Positions 25,725 through 40,200 of a DNA stretch of 64,000 bases are shown here, piece after piece. The position numbers and the translations under genes were made by a program. The stretch's first letter is position 1. Each line of letters opens with the position of its first letter. Origin of the DNA: Baylisascaris procyonis (Eukaryota > Nematoda > Chromadorea > Rhabditida > Ascarididae); assembly GCA_037389465.1 (NCBI GenBank), contig JAZARR010000201.1, positions 558,001 to 622,000 on the forward strand, in the 5' to 3' direction. A model generated the notes under the pieces. The model made no database searches. It was not told the DNA's origin and worked only from the letters and a program-made list of their open reading frames with translations.

Positions 25725-28252
25725 TTGCGATTGATTCGATGAGAGTGTAGTCTAATCGCCGAACACACTGTCGAGCAGTTGTGTTTATTTTGCCTCGTAT
25801 CGCCGTGCCATTAGTGGCGTATTGATGCGTAGTGTAATATCAAGTGTTTTTCTCTTCCTGTTTGTAGTTTATAGAGGTACACTAACACTTGGCTTTTTTC
25901 CACCCAAAAGCATTCTACGACCGCATATAGGCTGTGATAAGGAATATTTCGGTAACAATCAGTCTTTTTGCTATTCGCTGTTTTGCGAGACAATTGAAAT
26001 ATTACAAAAGCAAGTAGTATATGACTCCGATGAACTGATCCATAGTTTTCAAATAATAAAATTCTAGTTTATTTGGGAAATGAAAAACTTCAATTTTAGG
26101 TGAAGCTCAAATTTTATTTATACTCCTTCATCATTAATTAATTCACCACTAAAGCACCACCACTATAATCCATCTTTTACGCTTTGATATGTTAGGGTCG
26201 AGACCAATAGTTGACTCTCATAATTTTGCATTTTTTCATAACTTTTGCATTTTTTATTAATCCAACGTTTAAAATATATTCCTCTGCTATTCTATTTGCT
26301 TACGAAATAATCCTGCAAGGACGAAACGTTTGACATGACTTAGAAAAATAGAAAATACGTCGTGCATGAATGAATCACAAGGCAGGCGTACATCGGTGCT
26401 AAAGAAAAATGCCCTCATTAGTATACCTCCCTGGTCGCCTAACAGTCCAGGCTAAATACGCAAATTAATTCCTTCGATTAATCTTCATGCATATATGATA
26501 ACGCCCTCGATGTTGTCTTATGGGCAATTTCGTCGCAAAACAACAAAGAACTAATAATATAACACAAAGTAGAAGACCTTATGATGTGAGACCTCCCCTT
26601 GTTACCTTGTAGCCTTGCCAGAGGCTTTACCCTAATCATGCAAAAAGCCGTCTTAGTACATTTTCGCATACGCGATTTTCTTCTTTTTTTCTGCCTCAGA
26701 GGCTATGTTTGTTTGACATCTATGCTTCGTACTTTTGACTTATTACGCCGCTTGGTTGCGAGAGTTTTTTTTTTGTTGCTTTTAAACATTTCACTAGCCG
26801 TGTAAGCTGTTTAGAAGAGTTGTTCATTTTTACGCAGGAAATAAATTCCTATAAATATGAGGTTCCAAACGATTTAAGCACATATAGTTCTAGAAAATTG
26901 GTCTGAGAAACTAAATAGCAGAAGTTCTTGAAAAATAGATGAATCTTTAACTTTTTTGAGGAGAGTTTTATTGTATAATAAATCAGAAATATATCCCTTA
27001 GCGAAGTATTTAATTTATTGATGTTAATTTATTGATGATATTTCAATTTGTACAAAAAAAAATTATTGATAGAAATAAATAAAGAAACGAAAATTTGGGA
27101 AACATAAGCTTGTAAGTGAAAATTTATTGATGTGAATTGCGCAAAAATTCCAATATGCACAGCAGAAAAAGAAAAGATACTATTGTGACGTGCAACCGGT
27201 TGCCGCTATCGCAATGTGTGTATTGGCACCATTGATCTGATATTGGACGATGCATAGCCTTATAAATGTCATATTCTTCTTTCCTTTTAAATAATGACAT
27301 GAGCGTATATACGCTGAAATCAACGTTCCAAAATTTGTAGGTAATAATGTAGACTTCACGTGAACCACGTGCTAACTTTTTGAGTTAATCCACAAACCTC
27401 CAAAACGCCGTTACAATTCGCCGCAGGCTATTAAGCTTCCCGAAAGGTTGCACATATTTTACAGTGGTCAAGCTTTATTTTACAACTTTCCAGCACGAAA
27501 AAATGCATTTCTTAAAAGTTTTTCTAAACATGTTGAATACGTTCTTGCATATTTTGTATTAGTGATTAGCAATTCATGATTTCCATTGATTTGATGGGCG
27601 TAATTGTAAAAACCGGTATTATGCCAACAATTTCGGTGTGTTTTTCAGTTCGTTCCACATTCACTTCTCCAAACGAATTGCCATTGCATGATCGTTCTTT
27701 GTGGTTTACCCCAATAATGTTTTCCTATTTCATTCGTTTTTTAATTTATCTAGAGAATTGAAATTCCTTTTTTTTGATTTTTTTTCCAACAATAAATATT
27801 CATATTTCAATTAATCGTTACTTCTTTAATTCAGCATTAAGCAGTTAATCAACGTAGTATGTTCGAGCAATGTCTTGCTGAACTCTGATTTTTTCTTTCG
27901 CTTGTTAATAAAATCCCAACGCACTTCATCTATAAAAAACATATACAAGCAATTTAGGCCCTTTGTAATTGCTATGTCTAACAAAGAATGCATTATTTGC
28001 TTTGGTGCTTTTTTTTCTATGTTCAACGCAAAATAGTTCAACATATATTTTAGGAATTTTCAGGAATCTCAGATATTTCAGGAATTTCGAAAGGAAAACG
28101 GCGAAGAATAATTCAACGCTAGATAAAATACACAAGAAGGAATGCATCTCTCTTTTATGGCTAACATTTTCCAAGCTTATTGCTTATGAAAATAAACTTC
28201 TGTTATTTAGGAAGCGTTGCAGTTCTCTAACTTTAATTTATCTACGTTGAGA

Positions 28253-31200
28253 ATGACGAAAACAAAAGTTTATATTGTCGGCGTTGGAATGACAAAGGTA
28301 AGTGTGCATCTTACATGTACATAAGATTCAAACAATTCAATACAGATTCAAATAATTATTGTATCTTCATTTTTGCATGAGGTTTTACATACATATGAGG
28401 CTTCGGGATCCATATTTGCATGAATCCCATAGTTTTTGTGACAATCTTCGCCGATACAGATGCAAAGGGTCATCAAATTTAGCGGACTTTCGAGTAGAGG
28501 GAAGTAGTATGCCGATTATGTCCATCGATAAATTTATTATGTATTATTGTTTCAATTGTGTCCGGCAGGTCTTATAAGTCATTAAAAGGTGTAAAAACAA
28601 ACGTTTAAAATTTTTATTTCCGTCGAAATTGTTTGCGATTTTAAAGATTGGACAAAATGGAATTAAAAACGATCACTAAGAAATAACTTATAAAATGCTT
28701 TTTTGAGTATAATGAAATGAAAGAATTTTGAAGTCAACGTTTTTTTATATACTTTAATTGCAGTTTATAAAGCCGCGTTCGATTCCGAATTGGGACTATA
28801 CTGATATGGTTAAGGAGGCAGGTTGGTTATTTCAGTAACGCTAAATTGAAACTTTATTCAAATTATTGCTTCGATTTAGTAATCAAATTTTAGAGATTTC
28901 TATAGAGAAATAGTTTGACTTTCACAATAATTTCGTTTGCAAATGTATCTTTGTGTTGCTTGTTTTTCTCGACGATTTTATCAGTTGATAATAAACGCTG
29001 ATAATGAATTGATGTGGTGAGTGCCGTACGCAAAAACTGTTCAAATGGGAAATGTTCAAATGTGCCGCATTACTTATTAATTTTTCCTTAAAAAAGCTTT
29101 GACGTCAACTTGTAAGGATTACAATCTAAGTAAACCTTTGACAAAGCGGAAATGGAGAATGGGGCTTTATGACAGCTCATAGTGGACGGTACGAAAACAC
29201 ATCATTGCAATTATAAACATCATAAATGGCAATATAATAGCAACAAAGCGCAAAGCGTTACCATTGTAATTCAGGTGAGCAAAGTATGATAGCAATGATA
29301 TCACTACCTGCAAATATGTTCCGCTTATTGAAACCATTGCATTTTGAATTTTGCAGTTACAAAGGCACTTTCGGATGCGAAATTGAATTATAAAGATATA
29401 CAATTAGCAACAGTTGGCTACATCTATGGTGGGACATGTTGTGGTCAACGTGCTTTGTACGAAATTGGTCTCACAGGAATTCCGATATTCAATGTATGTA
29501 AGTTTTCAATGTGCGTACCTGAGATTTTACAACGAAATTATTAAGGAAAATATTTTTTTTTTTTTCAATTTTGTTCAAATAGTATTTCCACTTGTGGTAG
29601 GCAAATGTGGAAGAGAGGAGTTCAATCGCTGGATCTTTGTTTGAATGAAATTAATCAGTTAGCAGCAGAGGATCTGCGAAAAATATAGTGACTCAAAAAA
29701 TCAGTGAAAAACGCAATAAGGGAAACAAGTAAAAACTAGGAAATTTCTTTGGCTTCATTCTAACTTTTCCACTTCATATGCCTTCTCCTGAATCATGATT
29801 TAGGAAAGATTGAAAGATTGTTTACTTTCATTCGTAGTTTATAAATATATGAAAGTTCGGAGGGTAGGTGACGAGGAAATAACATAATTCCATATGTTCT
29901 CTTGGCGACATGACTTCCTTCACGTGAAACAATAAGTTCCATAGGCGTGGCAACAATTTTCCCACCTAATCTCGAGTTCCAGGTGTCAATTGGAGCTCAA
30001 GATTATAAGACCTCAAATTTCAAAACTTTTACCCACATTCGTTAACTGTGGCATGAAAATGATAGTTCTCCGACGTCATGCAAATAATGCGTGAAGTTTA
30101 AAAAAAATAAACGATTTCTATAGATTTGTCACTTCATGAAATTCAATAAAAGTTTTATGAATATTTTAGATAATAACAGAAAGTGCATACCGATTTGTTT
30201 GTTACGTAAGCTATTCCTCATCATCATAAAATATAGGTTTAGGCACATTGCAGGTATTTTAAGATTTCTATAGTTAAATTATCGATGAGTGGAAATTCTG
30301 CTAGTGCTGGTTGTTTTTCCTCAGGTGAACAATGCTTGCGCAAGTGGTTCAAGTGGAATTTACCTCTGCAAACAAGGCATCGAAAGCGGTCGGTTGTACT
30401 TTATTCTATACCTTATTATAGCGTAATGAAATTCTCAACATTTTTTAAAAAAAATTTCTTGAATTTTTGGTTGAACACGGTGTCTCAATATTGGAAAAAA
30501 ATTAAAAACCGAAATTGAGTATTTCTATTGCATTTTGCACCACTACTATATCGCAATATTCCATCGAATGAATAAGTGTCAGCGCAGAAACAATGAAAAA
30601 CAATTTTTCTTATCATTGTTGCAAATGCAAATTTCGCTGCAATTTGCATTTTTTTTTCTCTGAGTTATGCAAATTCATTAACACAAATTCTTTCCACCCC
30701 TATGTCTGTTACCTCAACCGAATCATGCATCCCTTTTTGTATTTAAATTTTTCAACGGCGTTTTCCTTGCATTTGGATTAGTCAGTGACCAGACAGATAG
30801 CTTCGCTTGAAGATTATTTTATACATGCTTTCCTTTTTTTTTGCAGGTAACGCTGATGTTGTAATGGCTGTTGGGTTTGAGAAGATGGCTCCAGGTTCAT
30901 TAGAGGCAATGCAAGGAAATATGGATGACCGAGCACAACCGATCGAGAAGCATATCGAAGTAATGGCTGAAACTTATGGCCTCTTTCCGGCACCAATCAC
31001 CGCACAAATGTTTGCAAATGCCGGCAAGGAACATATGGAAAAATATGGCAAGGAAGTTTTTCGTCGTTGAGTGAAATACTTATACTATCTTGGCCGATTA
31101 CGATTGCCGTAAATGCAGGTCTAGTCGAGTGAATTGTTGGCAGGATTTCGATTTAGGAGGACAAGGATTCGCTTTTTTTTATCAGAAAAGTTCAGTAGTT

Positions 31201-34200
31201 TTTCGCTAGCCAACTGGACATTACGATGAACCTCAAAACAAATGTTTGATCACTTGTCATCAGTTAGCATCGATTATGAATTCTTGGCCGTCTTCAAAGT
31301 AGTCAAAGGAAGGACGAAGCATTAACGAGCCTACCATCTCTTCCAAGAGTGCAGCGAATTTGAGCCAAAACATTAATTTGGCACACTCTTCTAGTCAATC
31401 TCTTATATAGCCGTTTGGGTTGCCGTTTTTCCGATCGCTTTGCTTATCCTAAAAACCCTCTAAATTCTCGTTTAATTCTCTCGCCTCTAAATTATCAAAG
31501 CGTTTGTAATGTCGAATTTATTTCAAACGAGCAAATTTATTCAAAAGAGGTGAAGGAAATCTGCTAACGAAAAGCAAATCGCTAGATTCATTCTATTCTG
31601 AATAAGAAGACAATGATTTCCCAAATAATTTTCTCCTTTTACAAGTATATATACAGAGTTCACAATTTCTATTAAATTTTCAAATATGCTTCACAATTAG
31701 CAGCTAATATCAGTTGAATGTCTTTGCTAATTGATTGTTACCCGTAAAAGAATGCATTTTACATAGGAAAATGTCCTTAAAAATTATTAAATAAAATTAT
31801 CGATATTATTTATTCAACGATGCAAATCATATTCTTGAATAAATCATTAAGTGACATTTTCATATGAGTCGAATGTTAGCAAACACTTCAGACGATCGAG
31901 TTAATCGTCAGAATAATGAAATCTTTTCAGGAACAAAACGTGAGCATTTCGCTAAAATTGCCTACAAAAATCATCTTCATTCAGTGAATAATTCGTAAGT
32001 TACAATGAATTTTGCTCATAAAGATTGCATCGAAAGTATAATGCTGTTATATTAGAGCCCAAGAGGGTTGGAACAACGCTGACCACTTGGGGATTCCCAG
32101 AAAAGCTACGAAACTCGAGGTATGCCAAGGATAGTGAGAAAGTCCCGAAGTTATCGGGCGATGGAATCGCAGTATTGAATGAATCTTATTGTTCTATTAA
32201 AATTTATTTTTTTTTTTTAAGAAGGATGAGGAGTAGGAGATTTGAAGAACAATGAATTCTCTCAAATGTTTTTTTGCGAGAAAATTGAAGAATTTCACTA
32301 GATATAAGCATACAATTATATTCCAAAACATCAATAAGATATTAGCATTTCGCAATTATTTGCTCGAATTGCTAACGAAAAGTGTTTGCGTTTCGCATTA
32401 TCAGAAATATTACTGCCTCGATCATCCAATTATCGATATTTTTGCGACAATTATTAAGTGGTCATTACAAAAGATTTCATCTCTATACTTAGTCTTATGT
32501 AGTTAAGGTTACTTAGGAATATCTAAGCTATGCGACAAGCATTTCTCAACGATACCAAAAGAAATATCCAAGAAGCTCAAGGACCGTTTGGAATTTCTGG
32601 TTTTTTGAAATGGAATGTAGCATTTTGAGTTGTGAATATTTTTAAAGCGAAACAAAATTGAAAATCATTTAGTACATTCATAATCTATACTGCCATAAAA
32701 GGTTGTTTTGAATATTATATTTGAATAAATAAAAATTCTTTTCTACAATAGATAATTTTTTATGGAAAGTTCTAGATATATATTCTCGCCAAAATTCTAG
32801 ATGAGTGAAATTTATTGTTGAATGGAACGGTTGATATTTTCAAGAAAGAAGAACTTTTGCAACATTTCAATGTTAGTGCTTTGATCAAGACTAGGTCGTA
32901 AAAATACGAATTCTTCACTATTTGTCGTCGTCACTCAGCACCACCTTGATTTAAATAAATATCAAAAATTGTTTTGAATGATTTGATCAAATATTGTGCT
33001 ATCCTTTATCTACACAATTCTATGATTAAATTACTTCATATACCATATTAATTAGTTCCTTTAAAGTTTAATTAATTTTCAGCAATTCGCAATTTCAAAA
33101 GGAATTCAGTCTCGAGGAAGTGTTAAACGCTCGAAAGATCTACGATTTTATGGGTCTTCTCGAATGCAGGTTAACACTTTATGCGATGCTTCATGCCACC
33201 GTTTTCCGCAAACAATTCGGAAAGATACTGTAAATGAGCGATGGAAATGTCATTTGCACTCAAATAATTATCATCCTTTTATAAGCCTTTCTGGGTTCAT
33301 TTCTCATCCTTATTTTAGTCTTTTTATTGTGACTGTTTGTGCCAGGGCAAGTTGGTAGATTCGAGAGCTCGTCTCGTTATTACGTATCGATTCCATCAGT
33401 TACTACGAGTATTTATTGGGAAGAAGGATGATACGTGGATCCTTCAGTGTGACCCTCGCAACCTTGAGATTAAGTTTTTTTTTTTTTTTTTTTTTAAAGG
33501 GAAGGTGAAAATCCATCAACAACCGGATGTAATATGACTTGAGTTTAGTATTTCTGCACCAAATGATGATTTGATGAGTTTTACATATTTTAAATATTCG
33601 CCATTACATCAATCGAGTGGTCTAATTCGAAAATAATTTTCGAATTCGTTGATTTTGAAAATGCTTTAAGAGGATGAAAGTAAGGTTTAACGTCGTTTCT
33701 ATGGCCCATTTTGCTTGGGGGCTAACTTATTAAGGAATTCGTTTAGGCGAAATACTTGAACGGTAAACGGGTCCGGTCTTTATTTCAGATGCTTCGCCAA
33801 TGCTAGAAGCAACAGAGTTGCTATGCCTATTCTATATCAGCGCTCATATAGACCAATCGCTGCGTAAGCGTGAATAGCTATGAAGCCGATAGCGCTGCCA
33901 GCGAAGCTGATTAAGAGCCAGTACAAGCTTTAGTAGAATTTGATTTCATTGATGATCAGATCTACTCTGATAACATTTGTTCTAGTCCGACGTCGGATGG
34001 TGCAGCTGCGGCCGTTCTATGCAGTGAGCGCTATCTGCAGAAACGACCCGAATTACGATCACAAGCCGTCGAAATACTGGGTATGCTCACTGATTTTTGT
34101 CAAGATTTGATGGCTGCAGAATATTATGTTAACGGACAAAGAGCATTCCGGTGCTAGCGAAGTTTCGATTGCATTCGAAAAAATCAAAAGAACTTCAAAC

Positions 34201-37200
34201 CAAAATTTATATTTCCATATAATTACGCATGAATTTTGCAAGTTACGAATTTCCTCGCATACTTTTAACCTTATAACTTCTCCTCCTAAGCCGCAGTAGA
34301 AAAGATATTAACTCCTAAGGAATGCTTTGTTGATTAAACTAAAAGTAAAATATTCATGAATTGGATACATTGAATGGAATATCAAAAGATTTGCCTCAGT
34401 TCGAATATTGCTTGAAACATTTTTAGTGAGGATTGCTCGATTTGGCACTTCATGATTTCCCCTCGTACGAATTTTTTGTTGCATCGTTTCATTTCACAGT
34501 GTCGATGCGTAGGCCTTTATTATTCAATCGTTATATGAGGAACTATTCATCAAAATTCATTTAACGCTCTCATGTCTTTGCATAGTAATTTACATAAAAA
34601 TACTTAAGGAATTTATCCAAATATTTTATAAATGATTGAGCCTAATTGATTTGAGAGGTTATGACGATATGCGAAAAGGTTCGGGAGTTTTTTTTTCACT
34701 AAATCTGTAAATCACTACAGCTGTTACGCTGCATTATTTGAATCATTATTTTCTTTATTTACGAAATATTTGCCACTTATTCAATTAGTTTGCAAATTAC
34801 AAAGATTGGGAAGACGCATTATCATTTTTGAGGCATCGAATTAGGCACTGATTTGCCATCAGTATTTACCGAACGTTCGAATATTAAAATGATTGGATTC
34901 GATATGATCAAGAAGATTTCCACCGATCTCTATAGAAAAACTGGACTAGGCCCACAAGACGTTCAGGTACACCTAGATCTTCATTTATAAAGCGGCTATA
35001 GAATTGTTGCACTCAGAATAGAACATACTTTTGATCGGTTTAGTCAAACGATTAGATTAGTAAGGGGATAGGGACACATGAAGACGGCCAAAATCACCAC
35101 AACCAAGTTTAAGTTCTCGAAAATTGCCTACGTACAAAATCCAAGGGATGTGGGATCGAAACACTTTTGAGAAATGACCGACAAGCCATTCAAATATATG
35201 AGTATTGAAAGAGGGCGGAGTTAAGCATCTTTTTCTTTAAGGAACGACCGCAATGAGGGGTTCTTCGCCTTTAAATAGGCAGGCAACTGTTGAAAATAGC
35301 TGACTTTCAACGCATAGTTTACAACATTCTTTATTTTCTTTATTCTATTGTCATTTACAATTTTATATATATTAGTCAGCTTTATCTCATGTGATGCTAA
35401 CACTGAAAAAAAGTGATAATAATTCATTTTTCCGGTATTCTAGGTAATCGAGCTGCATGATTGCTTTGCACCGAACGAATTGATAACGTACGAAGCTCTT
35501 GGACTTTGCTCAGTTGGTACGTTCATTAATTTAGTTGATAGCTGGCTGTTATCAGTGAAGGGAATGAGACACTATCAACATTGTCGAAGAATTATTTATA
35601 GAAGTCGTATGGTGCAGTAGGATATAAGTTTTTGAAGCACTAAATTAGATAGCACAAATAATTTTAAGGATATTTTTCATCGTTTGTTTTTGGAATTCAA
35701 TTTTTTTGAATGATTGTTGTATGTAGGACCATAGTTGAGAATAACGAAAAGAAATATTCTGCTGTACCATTTTTCTTTCTCTCCCAAACTCATAGGTTAA
35801 CTACTCTGCCGCATTTGACTTTTTCACATCGAAATTTTCTCTAAACTCAGAGAGATGGATTTGTCTAATTGAGCTTTGCAAGACGATTCGGAATGGCTAT
35901 AATTTCTTTTTCCGTACGATGCTATTTTCTACGATTTTTTTGGCCGTTTTGCCTTTTCTGGCCAAGGATTCTAAAAATTTAAGATAATTTTTTGAGCCAA
36001 AATTTATCCTCTGATGTTGAATGTATCCTTAGAAGAAGCGGTTTATCCTCTATGAGGTGCTGAAAGGTGTTGCTATAGCGTTGACAATGCGCTGAAAAGC
36101 GGCACCTTAATACATATAAGACAAATATTTCGAATATTGTGATTTATATGATTCAATCGCTCTTTAATCAAATCAAAACGCCGTTTCATGAGTGCCAATC
36201 TTTCATAGTTTATTACATATATTATTTATGGTGGAACTTATCTCCTTGATTAATTAAGTAATACGCAGTAAAACTTTCCGTTATCTCAAATTGTAATAAA
36301 AAGGTCCCGAGAGGAAACCGAGAGGAAACGTTTTCAAGTGTTTTCAGGTAAGGGTGGTGAAATAGTCGATCGAGGCGACAATACTTATGGAGGCAAATGG
36401 GTTATCAACCCATCTGGTGGACTTATCTCTAAGGGACATCCCATCGGAGCAACTGGTAATTTTAGCTGATTCGGAAAATATTCCCTAAAAGCGCATATTT
36501 AGTTACCTTTGTTATTAAGGTTAATTACAAGTGTTGTGCACAGCGCTTACTGCAGAGATGAATGCATTTCAAGCGGTCATCCAATCCGTATACATTTAAT
36601 TGTATTCATATTGCATTAGATTATAATAAGCGCAACAATGGGCCAATGGCAAGTAGATCACCCTCATGAATGTAATTTTGTGCTGATCTACTTCCTGAAT
36701 ATACCGTGTCTGACAAAGATTAAGCCATATGTAGTAGAAAGACGTTTTCTAGGCTCTATAGATTTTTCAATGAGTAAATTGAATGGAAAATTTCCTGAAA
36801 TGTAAACCTTGCAGCCAATTCTCCATCCCCAATTTCCCTCACCCCGCAGCCGAAATGTGCAAATTTGAGAACTTTCATGGAACTAAGAGGAAACAGGAAG
36901 TAAAGATCGCAAAGGGTTGAAAACTTTTAGAAATGGAGGTGGTCAAGGATTTGTCAGCTATAAACAAATTCATGAAGCTGGGAAGAAATTTCCGTAAACA
37001 AGTCTCAACAAATAGAAAATATTTAATAACGTAAGTTGATAGGAGGTTATCGCTTAAATCCAATATTGCAATGTTAGCGTTGGTTTCCAGCGGTGTGCCA
37101 CCGTTGAACATTGAGATTGCGCCAAAGGTTTCAGGTGGCGCGTTACTTGACTATGCTGTTATGGTTTTTAACACATAGTATTTATCATCAATTTCCTCCA

Positions 37201-40200
37201 GTTTCTAGCAAAACATCAAAGAATTTCGCTTGTGACTCTTTCCAGGTGTCCTGGAATCTACAATAGAGAGTATCTGTGGTTACCTATAAACAGGTCGATT
37301 TTTAAACCGATAAAAAAGGATCATTAAGGTGTGGCGCAAGTTGTTGAATTAGCAACACAATTGCGAGGATTAGCTGGCAAACGTCAAGTTCCGAATTGCA
37401 AAATAGCGATGCAACACAATATCGGTAAGTATGAAAATATTTCTTCATCTAGATCTTTGATTGCACTTTTTGTGACTGAAAAAAAAAGTTGTGATGTATT
37501 TTGACTATAATGTGTATAATTTTTCACTCGCAAACTTTTCTACTTGTCTGCAAAATTCATTAAAGCTACATTATGCATCCTTGCATATTTTCATCTCTTG
37601 CTGAAGCTTCGCATAAAACTTGATGAGCATGGGCTACAATACGAGAGGCTCATATAAAATCTTCCTAGATCATCAATCAACGTCTGCCTAATTTAGAGAT
37701 AAATAAATACATGCAAAAATTCTGTAAAATTTTATGAAATTCAACTAGACATAGAATAAGTTGGGCTAAGTTGCAGCCTAAATCGAATTTTACACCTGTC
37801 ATCTTCCAACATATAATCGACCGAATCGGAAGAGCGAACATTTTATGGGAAGACCACTCATTTCGATTAGAATATCGATGTCTCATTGCTTATTTTTTAG
37901 TAACTCTCACTATGCAATGAAATTTATTCGACCTAAATAGCGCAGCAGTAAAACGCACAGCGTACTCGTGGTCATGATACGATTTTAAACTGGTATAACC
38001 CATACTTGATTCACTAAACACTCTATTGACGGCTGCGGTCACAACAGATTTTCTGTTCATCTCTTTTAGCTGTTTTGCTTTCTAGAGTTGGCCTTTCGCT
38101 CTTTGCAGTGTCATCATTTATCCATTCGTCTGGGTAACTTTAAAGGACCACTTTTACCCTAAGGCATTCATATACTCACTGATTGCATTTCGAGTTATTA
38201 TTTGTTTGCAGGAATCGGTGGTGCAGGTGTTGTCGCGATGTATAGGTTAGCGGATAGTGGTGACGAGAATGCTAACCTAAATGACAACATCAAACATTCT
38301 GCCAAAATAAGCTCGTTTGCGAGTGATGCGATATTCAAGGAAATCAAGGATAGAGCCAAAAATGTTTGTTATTCTGAGGATTGTCTATCCTTAGCTCACG
38401 TTTGTAAACCGTTTAAGTGAATTTGTAAATGCGGCTTGTAGAGCGAAGCACAAAGCGTTCAACTATAGATCCTGCATTTTACAATATAGTTGAATAGCAG
38501 TGCGGAAGGTCTTATCGCATAGAAGGTTTTGGGAGTGAATACACTCAAATTTTCCTATTGCTTTGAAATTTACCTGGGGACGTATTGAATTCATAGATTT
38601 GTTCTAGGCATTTATTTTTCTGGCACCCTTAAGTGGATGCATTGTGCTTCACAGTTCCCGTTTCGTAAAATCGGTGCGTTTTTTTTCTCTCTCAACTTTT
38701 GTCGCCTCACAATTTTTTCTTCTTACAGTTCAGATTCTCCACACAGATATAGTTACTGGTTAAGGTGTTGTTAAATATCGCATCATTCACAGTAAATTGT
38801 GACGACTTGGCGATGAAAAAAATTTAAAAGCAGAATCCTGTCAAGGATTCAGATTCCTTTCGCGAAGAGAAAGTTTGCAACTATTAAAGCATGAGGAGAC
38901 ATATCTAACCATAATTGCCACGAAAGGCGAACTGTTATTTAGTATAATTTGGGGCAGAAAAGTGCGAAATATATTCCGCATAAATGAGATCTGACCTAAC
39001 CTGTTCGACAGATCCGAATGAATTATTTTATCATCGACAGATTTGCTGAGTTGCGCATTTGTCGGGCTGAGTTTTCGACCAAATGTGAAATGCTGATAAT
39101 AGCGACTACTCTACGTCGCTTTAGGGCAACTAGATATCAAGAGCGCAATTAGATATATTCAGAGGCGATATTAGAGTTTTCTACCTCTAAGGCAATTAGA
39201 TATGCCCATAAAGTTATTGTTATTCTTATTATGAATAGTAGGGATGATAGACTGTTGAATTTCATATATTTCATTGCAGGAAAAAGAACTTGTGAAGGCG
39301 GTGAATAGCTCATTTCGGTTCACGCTCACTGATGGACCGAATGGAACGGTTAAGAGTTGGACTGTCGATTGTAAGGTATACAATTTGGTGTCTGCCTATA
39401 AAAGATTATTGAGAGATAATTATGTTTTAACTTTGTATTTGTCGTTGACGATGGATTCTGCTCTACTTCCATATTTGAGAAGGTATGGCTCCTTATATTG
39501 AATACAACATTTACAGCAGCTTGCTAGGGTTTCATGTCCGTCTATGATTCGCTAGTATTTCCACTATTAAAGCACCATATCCTTAATCCCTGACAATCGT
39601 ACATCAAAAAACCATCATCCGATTTTATTCACCTTCTGTCACCGAATGCATGGTATCAGCGACTATGTTGCGAAGAAATTAGGCTATGAAAATAAATATT
39701 CCTATGAGAGTTTTTAATTAATGAACTCTAAATTTGCAACTACCTCCTAACCTAAACTGTTATATTATCTAGGAATGACGCGCTAATGATTGACCAATAC
39801 CACTTGTGTTATGCCCTGTCTTAGTATGCCTTAACCCAATGAAGGCCATAATCTTATGGGAATAATGTGCTTATGCGTTTTAATTTATGATTCATTTTAC
39901 ACCAACATTCCAATTTTTGGAAATTACTATAGAAATAAATACTTCCCGTTGCGATCTAATAAACTCTATTGTATAGCTATCGGGAAACCAAGGGTAGGAC
40001 TTCAGTCGAGTTGCAGTACAAACATCTTAATTGTTGAAAAAAGATTAAGAAAACATATTTATAAACGATTAAACTGTTGCTAAAAGGAGAAGGTGAGTTG
40101 ATATACTTGTACAATTCATTAATGTGCAACTTCATAAAAATCCAATGAATTGTCCAAATTTATATTGTTTATGAAAATCTTTAAAAGGTGGGTATAGCTT

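Larger units (their letters stand above)
22133..28252. other. Intergenic spacer between ZP and SCPx genes
   Basis: 6.1 kb with no supported gene. Holds a C-rich tract (22255-22287), a perfect CRE-type palindrome ATGACGTCAT (23661-23670), a (TA)n array (23683-23715), the nested palindrome CCGGAATTCCGG near 25103, and the inverted repeat at 25676-25724. The region before the SCPx ATG has several AG sites that could receive a spliced leader, but none is a strong TTTCAG. Confidence 0.7.

Noticed and set aside
30807..31070. Treating the apparent ORF to TGA 31068 as intact exon 5
   Set aside because: Homology ends at 31047 and resumes at 31931; the extra residues come from the GC-AG intron.
38212..38420. 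Reading SCPx exon 13 through to the stop at 38418 as the protein's end
   Set aside because: The SCP2 domain continues in exons 14-16 with matching phase from a GTTTGT donor at 38364, so the stop lies in the intron.
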